A stretch of DNA of 64,000 nt from Sphingomonas sp. Leaf343 (GTDB lineage: Bacteria > Pseudomonadota > Alphaproteobacteria > Sphingomonadales > Sphingomonadaceae), in NCBI RefSeq assembly GCF_001423765.1, contig NZ_LMPG01000001.1:502073-566072 (forward strand), in the 5' to 3' direction. Within the stretch, counting starts at the first letter, position 1, and each line of letters starts with the position of its first letter. The notes beneath the pieces were generated by a model. The model searched no databases, was not told the origin of the DNA, and saw only the letters and a list, made by a program, of their open reading frames with translations. Below are positions 9,634-19,395 of this stretch, piece by piece. Both the position numbers and the translations under genes were made by a program.

Positions 9634-12513
9634 TCAGAACCGTGAGCGGAGCGTCACGCCATAGGTGCGCGGCTCGGCGAGGAAGGCCGAGTAGAGCGCG
9701 TTCGCCGTCTGGCCGAAGCGCTGCGTGTTCGCGACCGAATTGGCGCCCTGGAACGGCGAGTTGAACGCGACCTGCACATAGTTCTGGTTGGTCAGGTTCT
9801 GCGCCCAGACCTCCAGCGCCCAGATCTGGTTCGGTCCACGCAGGCCGACGCGGGCGTTGACCAGCGGAAAGCCGTCCTGACGCTTCTCCGGCGCCAGATC
9901 GGACCCGGTGTTGTAATCCGACGTCAGGCGGCCATCGACGTAGAACAGCGCCGACAGGCCGTTCGACCCGATGTTCGGCGTCCATGCCAGCGACGAGGTG
10001 ACGACGTTGCGCGGAGCGTTCGACATCTGGCTGCCCGGCAGCAGGAACAAAGCCGGATCGAGCGCCTCGCCCTGCGAATTGCCGACCAGATTGCGGCGGA
10101 ACTTCGTGTCGGCGAAGGTGTAGCCGGCCGTGAAGGTGACGTTCCGCGCCGGGTTCATCACCGCCTCGACCTCGACGCCCTGCGAGATCACGCCCTTGCG
10201 GTTGGCATCGCCCGTGCAAGTGCCGTTGCCCGCCAGGCTGTCCGTATCCGCGCCGCCCAGATCGTTGTCGCAGCCCTGGATGTTCTGCACGACGAAGACG
10301 GTGCCGTTGAACGTGTTGAGCTGGAAGTCCTTGAACTCCTGACGGAACGCCGCGACGTTCAGGCTCAGGCTGCCGCGGATGTTGTACTTCGCGCCGACTT
10401 CGTAGGCATCGACCTTCTCCGCATCGAAGCGCAGACCGGCGGCATCCGCATTGGAGCGCGGCCCGAATACGCCGCTCAATCCGCCCAGATCGGACCGGTC
10501 AAGGTTGAACCCGCCCGCCTTGTAACCCTTCGCATAGGACGCATAGGTCAGCAGGCGCGGCGTCGGCTTCCACGAGATCACGCCGGTGCCGGTGAACTCC
10601 CCGTCCTTGAACCCGTCGCGCAGGTCGAGGCCGTTGAGCTGTGCGGAGCTGTTGCCGACGCACGACAGCGTGACGATGCCGCCGATGAAGGTCTTCGCCG
10701 CCGCCGGCACCGCCGCGCTGGCGATCAGCGGCCCCAAATTCGCCTGCTGCACCGGGCAGATCGTGTTGGTGTTGTTGATATCGGCGTTGAAGCGCTTGTT
10801 CTCGTGCGTGTAGCGCAGGCCGAGCGTCACCGACAGCGTGTCGGTGATGTTGAAGATATTATGCGTGAAGAACGCGTAATTCTCGCTCGTCTGGCGATAC
10901 ACCGATCCACGGTCGCCGACATTGTTGACCGTGGACAGACGATCGAGCCCGGCCAGGATCGCGGGGGCCAGTGCGCCGAAATTCGCGCCCAGCGCCTGCC
11001 GTGCGGTCGCGCCGCCCAACGCTGCCAACGGCGTCGTGCCCAGACAGCCTGGGTTGTTCTGGTTCTGGAGCAGCACCAGCGGGTTGGCCGTTGCGACCAG
11101 ACGGCACGCCGCGAACGCGCCATATTGCGAACCGAAGTTCGTGCTGTCGACCAGCCTCAGCTTCTCGTGCGAATAGAAGCCGCCGACCAGCCAGTCGAGC
11201 TTGCCCTCGAACAGCGAGCCCTGAAGCCGGACTTCCTGCGTGAAGGTCTTGAACTGGCGATAGGAGTCCGAGCCGCGATAGCCGAGATCGACGTTGCCGT
11301 AATCGACGTCCGCGCCATTGCCCGACTTGTATTCGCGATAGGCGCTGATCGACGTCAGCGTGGCACCCCCCAGATCCCAGTCGAGCTGGCCCGATCCGCC
11401 ATAATCCTTGGTCAGGTTGCGATAGCTGCGACCCGGCGTGATCGCGACGTTGCGCTCGAACGGGTCGGCGTAGAGGCTCGTGGTCGGGCGCACCGCACCC
11501 AGCCGGTTGAGAATGCCGAGGATGCGGTTGCTGGTGTTGTAGGCGACCGCGCCGTCGGTGTTGACCGCGCTGCCGTTCGCCTGCGCCGCGTTGGCGGTCG
11601 GATCGACCGTTTCGAACTTACCGTAATAAGTCGCGCCGCAGCAGCTTTCGTTACGGCGCGTGAAGTCGCCGATCAGGCGCAGCGACATCGTGTCGGTCGG
11701 CTTGAACAGCAACTGGCCGCGTACGAAATACCGGTCGCGGTTGTTGACCTGACGCTCGCTGCCGTTCGGATTGGGGGTGATGTTGGTCAGGAAACCGTCG
11801 CGCTTGTTGTAGACGCCGTCGACGCGGAACGCGAGAATATCGCCGATCAGCGGGCCGGTCAGGCCGCCGGCGAAGCGATAATTGTCGTAATTGCCGTAGG
11901 TCGCCTCGGCGACGCCGCCAAAGGTGAACTCTGGCGCTTTTGATACGATGTTGATGAGGCCGGCGGACGCATTGCGGCCGAACAACGTGCCCTGCGGTCC
12001 GCGCAGCACCTCGACGCGCTCGATCTCGCCCAGCTCGTTCAGGCCGACGCCGGTGCGGCTGCGATAAACGCCATCGATGAAGACCGCGACGGAGCTTTCC
12101 AGGCCGGGGTTGTCGCCGACCGTGCCGATGCCGCGGACGCGCGCCGATGCGTTGGCTTCCGATCCGGTGGAGGACACCAGCAGCGACGGCGCGAGCTGGT
12201 TGAGCTGGCGGATGTCGTTGCCGCCGGAATTCTGCAACGAGTCCTGCGTCACCGCGCTGACCGCGATCGGCACGTCGCTCAGCGGGCTGGCGCGGCGAGT
12301 AGCGGTGACGATGATGTCGCCGGCGTTGGTGGCGGGGGCCTCGCTCTGCGCGGTGCCGCCGGTATCCGACTGGCTCTGCACCGCGCCCGCGGCGGTCGCC
12401 TGCGACGGCACCTGCCGCTCTTCCCCCGTGGTGGGGGTGGCTTGCTGGGCGAAGGCAGGCACCGCGACGGCGACGGTGGCGACGGCAGACAACAGGTATG
12501 CGGTCCGGCGCAT
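9634..12513 (-). CDS. TonB-dependent outer-membrane receptor
   Basis: A 959-residue receptor. It has a signal peptide (MRRTAYLLSAVATVAVAVPAFAQ), an N-terminal extension, and a TonB-box-like stretch with DIIVTATRR. The plug domain follows (DVPIAVSAVTQDSLQNSGG ... VEVLRGPQGTLFGRNASAG), then a 22-strand-type barrel ending in ..YGVTLRSRF with the terminal aromatic residue of outer-membrane proteins. The family imports siderophores, vitamins, sugars or aromatic oligomers; the ligand cannot be named from sequence. The ATG at 12513 is preceded by GGGAGAG and begins the signal peptide. The gene stands alone, with an operator-like palindrome about 120 bases upstream. Confidence 0.94.
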   Translation of the reverse strand: MRRTAYLLSAVATVAVAVPAFAQQATPTTGEERQVPSQATAAGAVQSQSDTGGTAQSEAPATNAGDIIVTATRRASPLSDVPIAVSAVTQDSLQNSGGNDIRQLNQLAPSLLVSSTGSEANASARVRGIGTVGDNPGLESSVAVFIDGVYRSRTGVGLNELGEIERVEVLRGPQGTLFGRNASAGLINIVSKAPEFTFGGVAEATYGNYDNYRFAGGLTGPLIGDILAFRVDGVYNKRDGFLTNITPNPNGSERQVNNRDRYFVRGQLLFKPTDTMSLRLIGDFTRRNESCCGATYYGKFETVDPTANAAQANGSAVNTDGAVAYNTSNRILGILNRLGAVRPTTSLYADPFERNVAITPGRSYRNLTKDYGGSGQLDWDLGGATLTSISAYREYKSGNGADVDYGNVDLGYRGSDSYRQFKTFTQEVRLQGSLFEGKLDWLVGGFYSHEKLRLVDSTNFGSQYGAFAACRLVATANPLVLLQNQNNPGCLGTTPLAALGGATARQALGANFGALAPAILAGLDRLSTVNNVGDRGSVYRQTSENYAFFTHNIFNITDTLSVTLGLRYTHENKRFNADINNTNTICPVQQANLGPLIASAAVPAAAKTFIGGIVTLSCVGNSSAQLNGLDLRDGFKDGEFTGTGVISWKPTPRLLTYASYAKGYKAGGFNLDRSDLGGLSGVFGPRSNADAAGLRFDAEKVDAYEVGAKYNIRGSLSLNVAAFRQEFKDFQLNTFNGTVFVVQNIQGCDNDLGGADTDSLAGNGTCTGDANRKGVISQGVEVEAVMNPARNVTFTAGYTFADTKFRRNLVGNSQGEALDPALFLLPGSQMSNAPRNVVTSSLAWTPNIGSNGLSALFYVDGRLTSDYNTGSDLAPEKRQDGFPLVNARVGLRGPNQIWALEVWAQNLTNQNYVQVAFNSPFQGANSVANTQRFGQTANALYSAFLAEPRTYGVTLRSRF

Positions 12514-12633
12514 GGCGGCATCTCTCCCTTGGTTGACGTTCGTTTTACCGGTGTCCGGCTTTTTCGAATGTCTGGTTTGGCCATTTGCTAGAGCCTGCAA
12601 GGGGCGGGCGTCTACCGTTTTCGAGGATCGACC

Positions 12634-12653
12634 ATGTTTTTTGCGCAAAACAT
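12634..12653. promoter_or_regulatory. Operator-like palindrome upstream of TonB receptor
   Basis: ATGTTTTTTGCGCAAAACAT: seven-base arms ATGTTTT/AAAACAT around a TTGCGC centre. The TTTTGCGCAAAA-like core resembles LacI-family operators. It lies in the space between the receptor start and infC. Confidence 0.45.
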
Positions 12654-12719
12654 AGGTGAGTGTCGCCGCTGGGCAACATCATGCGGTGCAGCATGACGGG
12701 GTCGACAGGAACCAATACG

Positions 12720-12750
12720 AAAAGGGCGGCCCTTCCGGACCGCCCTTTTT
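12720..12750 (-). terminator. Terminator downstream of infC
   Basis: AAAAGGGCGG and CCGCCCTTTTT pair with further inner GC pairs (GGCCC/GGTCC). Read on the minus strand the hairpin ends in TTTT, 29 bases after the infC stop. Confidence 0.85.
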
Positions 12751-12778
12751 CACTGCCGAACCTGTGTTCGGTTCTGCA

Positions 12779-13312
12779 TCACTTCGGCGACAGCACCATC
12801 AGCATCTGCCGGCCTTCCATCCGCGGATAGGCCTCGACCTTGGCGACGTCGGCCACCTGTTCGGCGACCCGCTGCAACACCGCCATGCCGAGCTGGCCGT
12901 GGCTCAGCTCGCGACCGCGGAACCGCATCGTCACCTTCACCTTGTCGCCCTCGCCGATGAACTCGACGACCTTCTTCATCTTGGTGTCGTAGTCGTGATC
13001 GTCGATGTTCGGACGCATCTTGATCTCCTTGATCTCCTGCGTCTTCTGCGACTTGCGGGCAAGGTTCGCCTTTTTCTGGGCCTCGTACTTGAACTTGCCG
13101 ACATCCAGGAACTTGGCGACGGGCGGATCGGCGTTCGGCGAGACCTCGACCAGATCGAGCCCGACCTCCTGTGCCGCAGCGATCGCCTCCCGCGTGTACA
13201 TGACACCGAGATTCTCGCCCTCGTGATCGATCACGCGGACCTTCTGGCTCTGGATCCATTCGTTGAAACGAGGACCGTTCATCGGCGGCGCCTGGTTCGG
13301 CCGGCGCATCAT
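12779..13312 (-). CDS. infC: Translation initiation factor IF-3
   Basis: IF-3 binds the 30S subunit, blocks premature 50S joining and proofreads the start codon. The N-terminal domain begins PRFNEWIQSQKVRVIDHEGENLGV. A lysine-rich linker (FKYEAQKKANLARK) leads to the C-terminal domain (RPNIDDHDYDTKMKKV...RMEGRQMLMVLSPK). 177 residues from the ATG at 13312 is normal length. That ATG has no Shine-Dalgarno site, however; an in-frame ATA at 13324 does, and may be the true start, adding four residues. It is separated from thrS by a gene on the other strand and is followed by a terminator. No rpmI or rplT is adjacent. Confidence 0.95.
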   Translation of the reverse strand: MMRRPNQAPPMNGPRFNEWIQSQKVRVIDHEGENLGVMYTREAIAAAQEVGLDLVEVSPNADPPVAKFLDVGKFKYEAQKKANLARKSQKTQEIKEIKMRPNIDDHDYDTKMKKVVEFIGEGDKVKVTMRFRGRELSHGQLGMAVLQRVAEQVADVAKVEAYPRMEGRQMLMVLSPK

Positions 13313-13321
13313 GGGAGGACG

Positions 13322-13336
13322 TATGGGTATTGCTCC
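13322..13336 (-). promoter_or_regulatory. infC: Shine-Dalgarno and probable AUA start codon of infC
   Basis: On the minus strand GGAG (13336-13333) is followed by eight bases and then ATA (13324-13322), in frame with infC. The annotated ATG lies 20 bases from GGAG, too far for normal initiation. infC in Escherichia coli starts with AUU and is autoregulated through that rare codon, so a rare start here would fit. Confidence 0.55.
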
Positions 13337-13354
13337 TGTGGTTGTTCAACGCGC

Positions 13355-13383
13355 AATATAGCGCTCGATCGGTCGCTTTGAAA
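13355..13383 (-). promoter_or_regulatory. Candidate promoter of infC
   Basis: On the minus strand TATATT (13360-13355) is preceded after 17 bases by TTTCAA (13383-13378). Transcription from about 13348 would leave a leader of roughly 24 bases with the GGAG site inside it. The -10 is good and the -35 weak. Confidence 0.5.
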
Positions 13384-13453
13384 GGCTGGTGAGCGTCGGT
13401 GGCTAATCCACCGGTGTTTCACTGTCGAAACGGCGCGAATCAATGGGGGCAGC

Positions 13454-13957
13454 ATGTCGGTTCGTTCTTTTACCTACGACGAAGTGAAGATGATCTTCCA
13501 GCTTTCGGAGAACGTCGGCCTTTCGGGCAAGCATATCGGCCATGCCGGCAAAAAGCATGTGATGATCGATAATGACTCGCTCGGCGAGCGTCAGACCTTT
13601 GAGGTCTTGCGTCTCAAAAAGGATAACGGGAAAGGTGCGCCGCTTTCGCTGTACACGGCGTTCCGGACGTTCCACGAACAGATCACTGCGGCTGTCGCCA
13701 TCCTGAACCACGTAAATCAGCGGGACAAGCTTGCCGCGTTCGATCGGGCTCCCGGACGCGGTGCCGAACTCGTCATTACCGATGCGGCGCTCGATCAGCC
13801 TACTCCGATGCGTTACGCGATCGGTGGAAGCGGACAGGTATTTCCCTGTTATCACTTCACGCTGTGGGGCCGAAAGGAAATCGGCCGGCCCCACGATCTG
13901 CACGTCGTCAGCTTTTTCGGGACGATGGGGGATTTCGGCCGGCGCCGGTCTGACTAG
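13454..13957 (+). CDS. Hypothetical protein, possibly RNase A-like toxin-type domain
   Basis: 167 residues, no signal peptide or membrane segment. It starts at an ATG preceded by GGGGG. The codon pattern is coding-like on this strand, but with more A/T at third positions than its neighbours. I do not recognise a close family. The arrangement H-x(6)-KHV near residue 30, a mid-region [19 protein letters not shown] helix, and a late strand [10 protein letters not shown] faintly recalls the bacterial CdiA-CT RNase A domain. This is a weak pattern match only, and no immunity gene is adjacent. It lies antiparallel between thrS and infC, and its TAG stop overlaps the thrS stop within CTAG. Confidence 0.6.
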   Translation: MSVRSFTYDEVKMIFQLSENVGLSGKHIGHAGKKHVMIDNDSLGERQTFEVLRLKKDNGKGAPLSLYTAFRTFHEQITAAVAILNHVNQRDKLAAFDRAPGRGAELVITDAALDQPTPMRYAIGGSGQVFPCYHFTLWGRKEIGRPHDLHVVSFFGTMGDFGRRRSD

Positions 13958-15960
13958 CGCAAATCCGGCGGCGTGGCCTCCGTCACCAGCATCGCGATCG
14001 CTTCATCCAGCGTCAGGATCTCCTGCGCCTGGCTGCCCAGCCGGCGCAGCGCGACCTTGCCTTCCTCGGCCTCGCGCTTGCCAACGACCAGCAGGTTGGG
14101 GACCTTCGCCAGCGAATGTTCGCGCACCTTGTAGTTGATCTTTTCGTTGCGCAGGTCGGTTTCGACGCGAATGCTGGCCTTCGCCAGCTTCGCCTGCACC
14201 TCCCGCGCATAATCGTCCGCATCCGACACGATCGTCGCGACGACCGCCTGCACCGGCGACAGCCACATTGGGAAACGGCCCGCATGATGCTCGATCAGGA
14301 TGCCGATGAAGCGCTCGAACGTGCCGAGAATGGCGCGGTGGAGCATGATCGGACGGTGGCGATTACCGTCCTCGCCGACATAGCTGGCGTCGAGTCGCTC
14401 GGGCAGCACCGTGTCGGTCTGGATCGTGCCGACCTGCCACGTCCGGCCGATCGCATCCGTCAGGTGGAACTCCAGCTTGGGCGCATAGAACGCGCCTTCG
14501 CCGGGTAGCTCCTCCCAGCCATAGTCGGCGGTGTCGCGCCCCGTCGCGGCAACCGCGTCGCGCAGCGACTGCTCGGCCCAGTCCCACATGTCTTCGGACC
14601 CGAAACGCTTCTCCGGCCGCAACGCCAGCTTGATCGCATAGCTGTCGAAACCGAGATCCTTGTAGACCGAGTCGAGCAGCTCGCAGAACTTGCGGACCTC
14701 GTCGACCAGCTGGTCCTCGCGGACGAAGATATGCGCGTCGTCCTGCGTGAACTGGCGCACGCGCATGATGCCGTGCAACGCGCCATGCGGCTCGTTGCGG
14801 TGGCAGCAGCCGAACTCGGCCATGCGGATCGGCAGGTCGCGATAGCTCTTGATCCCCTGTTTGAAGATCAGCACGTGCGCCGGGCAGTTCATCGGCTTCA
14901 GCGCCATCAGATCGCCTTCGCCCGACAGCACCGCACCTTCTTCCTCGGTGTTCGGCACTTCGTCGGGCACCACGAACATGTTTTCGCGGTACTTGCCCCA
15001 GTGGCCCGACTGCTCCCACTGCCGCGCGTCCATCAGCTGCGGCGTCTTCACCTCCTCGTAATCGGCGGCGTCGAGGCGGCGGCGCATATACGCCTCCAGC
15101 TGTCGCCACAGGATGAAGCCCTTAGGGTGCCAGAATACCGAGCCCTGCGCCTCCGACTGGAGGTGGAACAGGTCCATCTCCGCGCCGATCTTGCGGTGGT
15201 CGCGCTTGGCGGCTTCCTCCAGCCGGAACAGATGCTGGTCGAGCTGCTTCCTGTTCAGCCAGCCGGTGCCGTAGATGCGGCTGAGCATCGCGTTCTTCTG
15301 ATCGCCGCGCCAATATGCGCCGGACACGCGCGTCAGCTTGAACGCCTGCGGGTCGAGCTTGCCGGTCGAGGCCATATGCGGCCCCCGGCACATGTCGAGC
15401 CACTGGCCCTGACGATAGATCGTCAGTTCCTCGTTCTCGGGCAGCTCGGCGGCCCATTCCGCCTTGAACGTCTCGCCCTGCTTCGTCCACGTGTCGATCA
15501 ACTGCTCGCGCGACCAGACCTCCCGGACGAACGGCTCGTTGCGCGCGATGATGCGGCGCATCTCCTCCTCGATCGCGGGCAGATCGTCGTCGGTGAACGG
15601 CCGGTCCTTCCCATCGATCTTCGGGGGCGCGAAGTCGTAATAGAAGCCGTCGTCGGTCGCCGGGCCGAAGGTGATCTGCGTGCCCGGAAACAGGTGCTGC
15701 ACCGCCTCCGCCATGACATGCGCCAGATCGTGGCGGACCAGTTCCAGCGCGTCCTTCTCGTCGCGCGCGGTCACCAGCGCCAGTTGCGTGTCGCCCTCGA
15801 ACGGCCGCGACAGGTCGCGGACCTCCCCGTCGATCCGCGCCGCCAGTGCCGCTTTCGCCAGGCCCGGCCCGATCGCGGCGGCCACGTCCGCGGGGGTGGT
15901 CCCCGGCGCAACCTCGCGGACGGAACCGTCGGGCAGCGTGATGCGGAACATGACAGACAT
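13954..15960 (-). CDS. thrS: Threonyl-tRNA synthetase
   Basis: Charges tRNA-Thr. The 668 residues comprise a TGS domain (1-62), an editing domain with [12 protein letters not shown] (the HxxxH motif) around 80-230, a class II catalytic core with motif 2 ([34 protein letters not shown]) and motif 3 ([21 protein letters not shown]), and a C-terminal anticodon-binding domain ([12 protein letters not shown]...). Full length. In many bacteria infC follows directly; here a plus-strand gene intervenes. It diverges from the small TonB receptor. Confidence 0.98.
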   Translation of the reverse strand: MSVMFRITLPDGSVREVAPGTTPADVAAAIGPGLAKAALAARIDGEVRDLSRPFEGDTQLALVTARDEKDALELVRHDLAHVMAEAVQHLFPGTQITFGPATDDGFYYDFAPPKIDGKDRPFTDDDLPAIEEEMRRIIARNEPFVREVWSREQLIDTWTKQGETFKAEWAAELPENEELTIYRQGQWLDMCRGPHMASTGKLDPQAFKLTRVSGAYWRGDQKNAMLSRIYGTGWLNRKQLDQHLFRLEEAAKRDHRKIGAEMDLFHLQSEAQGSVFWHPKGFILWRQLEAYMRRRLDAADYEEVKTPQLMDARQWEQSGHWGKYRENMFVVPDEVPNTEEEGAVLSGEGDLMALKPMNCPAHVLIFKQGIKSYRDLPIRMAEFGCCHRNEPHGALHGIMRVRQFTQDDAHIFVREDQLVDEVRKFCELLDSVYKDLGFDSYAIKLALRPEKRFGSEDMWDWAEQSLRDAVAATGRDTADYGWEELPGEGAFYAPKLEFHLTDAIGRTWQVGTIQTDTVLPERLDASYVGEDGNRHRPIMLHRAILGTFERFIGILIEHHAGRFPMWLSPVQAVVATIVSDADDYAREVQAKLAKASIRVETDLRNEKINYKVREHSLAKVPNLLVVGKREAEEGKVALRRLGSQAQEILTLDEAIAMLVTEATPPDLR

Positions 15961-16093
15961 GGAAAACTCGGCTGTTGGGAGGAGAGGCGGCCTTATGCCG
16001 TCGCCCCCACGATATAGGCAAGCGCCGGTGGATCGCCTAGCGTCACGCCGCTTTCCGGCCGTTCGCGCCGGCGCGTGGGAGCAGGCCGAAGAT

Positions 16094-18364
16094 ATGCGTA
16101 CGCGATCTGGAACTTACCGGACGGTACCGGGGCGAATCGGGCGGCGATGGGGCCATAGCCACGCGGTTGTGATCGCCGCATCGGTGGCAACGCCGGCCGC
16201 CGCGCAGGATCGCCCGGCTTCGCCGCCCGCCGAATCCTCCGGCGACATCGTCATCGAGGGCAAGCGGCTCGACGAGCGATCGATCGTCGGCGCGTCGCCG
16301 CCGCTGGCCGTCCTCGACGCCGCCGCGTTGCAGGCGCTGGGCACGACGTCGCTCGCGGAGATGCTGAAGAAGCTGCAATCGCTGACCCGGTCGTCCAGCG
16401 GCGAGCCGTCGATCTTCCTCCTGAACGGCCGCCGCATTTCCGGCTTCGAGGAGATGCAGGACATCCCGCAGGAAGCGATCGAGAAGTTCGAACTGCTGAG
16501 CGAGGCGGATGCGACCCGCTTCGGCTATCCGCCGACGCGGCGGGTGGCGAACATCATCACGAAACGGCATTTCCGCTCGCTGGAACTGGAGCAGCAGAGC
16601 AACGCGACGACGGAGGGCGGCGGCACCGGCATCATGACCCGGGCCGCCGTAACCCGGCTCGACGGGCCCGGCCGCCTGACGCTCGGTGTGCGTGGGGAGC
16701 GGCGGCTGGCGATCACGGAGGCGCAGCGCGATCTCGATCCGCTGCCCGGCCTGACCTCGCGCTCGATCGCCGCCGCCTCGCGCACGATCCGCGGCAACGC
16801 GGCCTGGGCCGTGGCGCTCGGCCGCACCATCAGCCTTTCGGTATCGGGATCGGCGGAACGACAGGCGGACCTGTCGCTGCTCGGCGTTGCGATCGGGTCG
16901 CCCGATCCGGCACGCCAGCGATCGGTGATCGGCACCACGACCGGCGGCGTCGCGGTGAGCGGAGCGCTCGGCGACTGGACATGGAACGGAACCGCCAGCG
17001 CCACCAACCTGATCTCGACGGTCACCAGCCTGGGCGGCGACCCGTCGCGTGCGTTCCGCACCCGCTCCACCACGCGGACGCTCGCGACGAAACTCGTCGC
17101 CAATGGTCCGCTCGTCCACCTGCCCGCCGGCGACGCCACGCTGGTGGTGGCGCTGGACGGCGATGATTCGCGTAGCCGCCGCGCCGGATCGTCCGGGGAT
17201 GCCGCCCGCATTTTCGGTCGCCGGACGGGGGCCGCGACGGTCACCGCCAGCCTGCCGGTCACCTCCGTCCGGGAGGACGTGCTGCCGATGCTGGGCGACG
17301 TGACTGCGACGGCGACCGGCGGCATCGGCCATGTCACCGGCGGCGGTACCTACCCGCGCGTCGCGGCGACGCTCGGCTGGCAGCCGCTGCGCGCGGTGCG
17401 CGTCGGTGCGACCATCGATCGCAAGCAGACGCCGCCCTCCGTCAACCAGCTGTTCGACCCCGTCCGCTCGTTTCCCAACGTACCCTATTTCGACAACCTG
17501 ACCGGCCAGACGGTGCTGGTCGACGTGATCGGCGGCGGCAACGCCCGCCTCGCGCCGGAGCGCCAGCGGCGGAACGCCGTCGACCTGACGCTGAAGCCGT
17601 TCGCGAAGCGCGAACTCACGCTGGCCCTGACCTACGCCACGACCGACATCATCGACCAGGCCATCTCCGTGTCGCAACCGACACTGCGGGTGGAGGCCGC
17701 GTTTCCGGCCTTGTTCACCCGCGATAATAACGGCCGCCTGCTGTCGGTGGACAGCCGCCCCGTCAATCTCGCCCGCGAACGCCGCCGCGAACTGACCGCG
17801 AACCTGTTCTGGGCAGGTCCGCTCGGGCCGCAGCCCGCACCGCCTGCGCCCCCGAGCGCAGGCGCGCCACCGCCGACGCGGCCGCCGCGCGAGCCGTTCT
17901 TCCTGTTCGCCAACGTCTCGCCCACGTTGCGTCTCGCGGACCGGCTGGTGCTGGCGGACGGCCAGCCTGCGCTCGACCTGCTCGACGGCGATGCGTTCGG
18001 CGGTAACGGTGGACAGCCGCGGTTCGAGGGGAACGTCTATACGTCGCTGTCGCGCGGCGGCATCGCCGGGGGCTTCGACCTGCAATGGCGCGCCGGCACC
18101 CGCGTCCGCTCGGACCTCGCCGCCGCCGACCTGCGCTTCGACAGCCTCGTCACGGTCGGCGCATACCTGATCGCGCCGCTCGCGAAGATCACCGGCGGGC
18201 AGCATTGGGGGAAGGCGGTGCACATCGCACTCAACGCCCGCAACCTGTTCAACGAGCGTCAGCGCGTCCGCGACCGCGACGGGGTCACCCCGATCGGCTT
18301 CCGCCCCGCCTATCTTGATCCGTTCGGCCGATCGGTGATGGTCACGTTGCGCAGTCTGTTCTGA
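16094..18364 (+). CDS. Small TonB-dependent receptor-like outer-membrane protein
   Basis: 756 residues from the ATG at 16094. A short N-terminal hydrophobic stretch ending ATPAAAQD suggests export, though the preceding 25 residues are long and Arg-rich. Residues about 50-175 resemble a TonB plug ([23 protein letters not shown] ... [12 protein letters not shown]). The rest is barrel-like and ends ..VMVTLRSLF with a terminal Phe. A Pro-rich insert ([15 protein letters not shown]) lies near residue 585 and is probably a surface loop. It diverges from thrS and converges on the LD-carboxypeptidase gene. The ligand is unknown. Confidence 0.8.
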   Translation: MRTRSGTYRTVPGRIGRRWGHSHAVVIAASVATPAAAQDRPASPPAESSGDIVIEGKRLDERSIVGASPPLAVLDAAALQALGTTSLAEMLKKLQSLTRSSSGEPSIFLLNGRRISGFEEMQDIPQEAIEKFELLSEADATRFGYPPTRRVANIITKRHFRSLELEQQSNATTEGGGTGIMTRAAVTRLDGPGRLTLGVRGERRLAITEAQRDLDPLPGLTSRSIAAASRTIRGNAAWAVALGRTISLSVSGSAERQADLSLLGVAIGSPDPARQRSVIGTTTGGVAVSGALGDWTWNGTASATNLISTVTSLGGDPSRAFRTRSTTRTLATKLVANGPLVHLPAGDATLVVALDGDDSRSRRAGSSGDAARIFGRRTGAATVTASLPVTSVREDVLPMLGDVTATATGGIGHVTGGGTYPRVAATLGWQPLRAVRVGATIDRKQTPPSVNQLFDPVRSFPNVPYFDNLTGQTVLVDVIGGGNARLAPERQRRNAVDLTLKPFAKRELTLALTYATTDIIDQAISVSQPTLRVEAAFPALFTRDNNGRLLSVDSRPVNLARERRRELTANLFWAGPLGPQPAPPAPPSAGAPPPTRPPREPFFLFANVSPTLRLADRLVLADGQPALDLLDGDAFGGNGGQPRFEGNVYTSLSRGGIAGGFDLQWRAGTRVRSDLAAADLRFDSLVTVGAYLIAPLAKITGGQHWGKAVHIALNARNLFNERQRVRDRDGVTPIGFRPAYLDPFGRSVMVTLRSLF

Positions 18365-18385
18365 AGGGGCAGTCCGTTCTGAACT

Positions 18386-19201
18386 TCAGGCGAGTCCGAA
18401 CGGCACGACGTGGTTGTCCTGCGTGTGCCCCACCCGCGCGCGGCCCAGATACGGCACGCCCATGTCGGCGCACCAGCGCGCCATCATCGCCTCCAGCGTC
18501 TCGCCCCATGGCGGATCGTTCTCGACGATGTCGTTGACCACGCCCAGCCGCACCCCCGCGATGCCCTTTAGCTGGGTGGCGTTCGCGATCGTGAACAGCA
18601 TCCGGTCGACGCGGTACAGCGGCTCCGACACCTCCTCGATGATGAGCACATGATCGGTCAGGTCGGGCAGCCACGGCGTCCCCACCAGCGCATCGAGGAT
18701 GGCGAGGTTGAACGCCGCCGCCGGCCGCCCGCCCAGATCGGGTTCCAGCCCCTGCCGGTCGCCGCGCACCAGCCATCCCAGCGTCCGCGCGACCGTCTCG
18801 TCGCCCTTCGTCCGGTTGATGTCGGTCGCCATCGGCGCATGCACCGGCCGCCCGATCCGCCGCGCATACAGCGCACCGAGCAGGAACCCCATGTCCGAAT
18901 AACCCGCATAGGCCTTGCGCGCCGCCGTCGGCCCCAGTTTCGGCATCACCTCCGCCAGGATGCGGTTCGATCCATAGCCGCCGCGCGCGAACCATACCGC
19001 ATCGACCGCGGGATCGTTCGCCACCGACAGGAACGTCGCCGCGCGCACCGCATCGCTGCCCGCGAAATGCCCCGCGTTCTCGAAACATTGCGGGTGGAAG
19101 ATCAGGTCCACCTCCGGATAGGCGATCGCCGCGAACGCCCCCGCGCGGGCGGCCACGACCGGATCGATCGGCCGGCCCGGTGCGACGACGGTGATCTTCA
19201 T
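18386..19201 (-). CDS. ldcA: LD-carboxypeptidase, S66 family
   Basis: Removes the terminal D-alanine from murein tetrapeptides, giving the tripeptide that is reused in peptidoglycan synthesis; cytoplasmic. 271 residues. The nucleophile is S78 in ARGGYGSNRI, with catalytic partners around E190 (VLIIEEV) and H259 (VGHTQDNH), the normal Ser-Glu-His set. The ATG at 19201 begins MKITVVAPGRPID; the longer frame would run through a palindromic repeat. It diverges from an Mpl-type ligase, which uses the tripeptide product, so the two probably work in the same recycling route. The symbol follows the family. Confidence 0.88.
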   Translation of the reverse strand: MKITVVAPGRPIDPVVAARAGAFAAIAYPEVDLIFHPQCFENAGHFAGSDAVRAATFLSVANDPAVDAVWFARGGYGSNRILAEVMPKLGPTAARKAYAGYSDMGFLLGALYARRIGRPVHAPMATDINRTKGDETVARTLGWLVRGDRQGLEPDLGGRPAAAFNLAILDALVGTPWLPDLTDHVLIIEEVSEPLYRVDRMLFTIANATQLKGIAGVRLGVVNDIVENDPPWGETLEAMMARWCADMGVPYLGRARVGHTQDNHVVPFGLA

Positions 19202-19234
19202 GGTCTTGCGTTCCTTCCGATTACGAACTTCCTC

Positions 19235-19323
19235 CACCCCGGCGAAGGCCGGGGTCCAGCTGCCGCGCACGCCGTGGGTCTCACTGGCTTCGCCGAGACT
19301 GGACCCCGGCCTTCGCCGGGGTG
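19235..19323. repeat. Palindromic intergenic repeat, copy 2 (perfect 25-base arms)
   Basis: The left arm at 19235-19259 begins CACCCCGGCGAAGGCC and the right arm at 19299-19323 is its exact reverse complement, with a 39-base centre. It is the best-preserved member of the four-copy family in the window and sits in the divergent ldcA-mpl gap, where it must affect both promoters or leaders. Confidence 0.85.
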
Positions 19324-19395
19324 GTCGGCAGCGGAGAACGCCGGGATCATCCTCAAAAGCTTGCCCACGCTCCACCGCCGCGATAGCCCGCCCCG

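Noticed and set aside
13403..13903. Minus-strand frame opposite the unknown gene between thrS and infC, which would keep the thrS-infC operon collinear
   Set aside because: The plus-strand frame has a proper ribosome site (GGGGG before ATG) and a more coding-like third-position pattern. The minus frame has neither, although I cannot exclude it fully without coding statistics.
15671..16093. N-terminal extension of the small TonB receptor back to 15671
   Set aside because: That part lies opposite the thrS coding sequence and is not protein-like; the export signal begins after the ATG at 16094.
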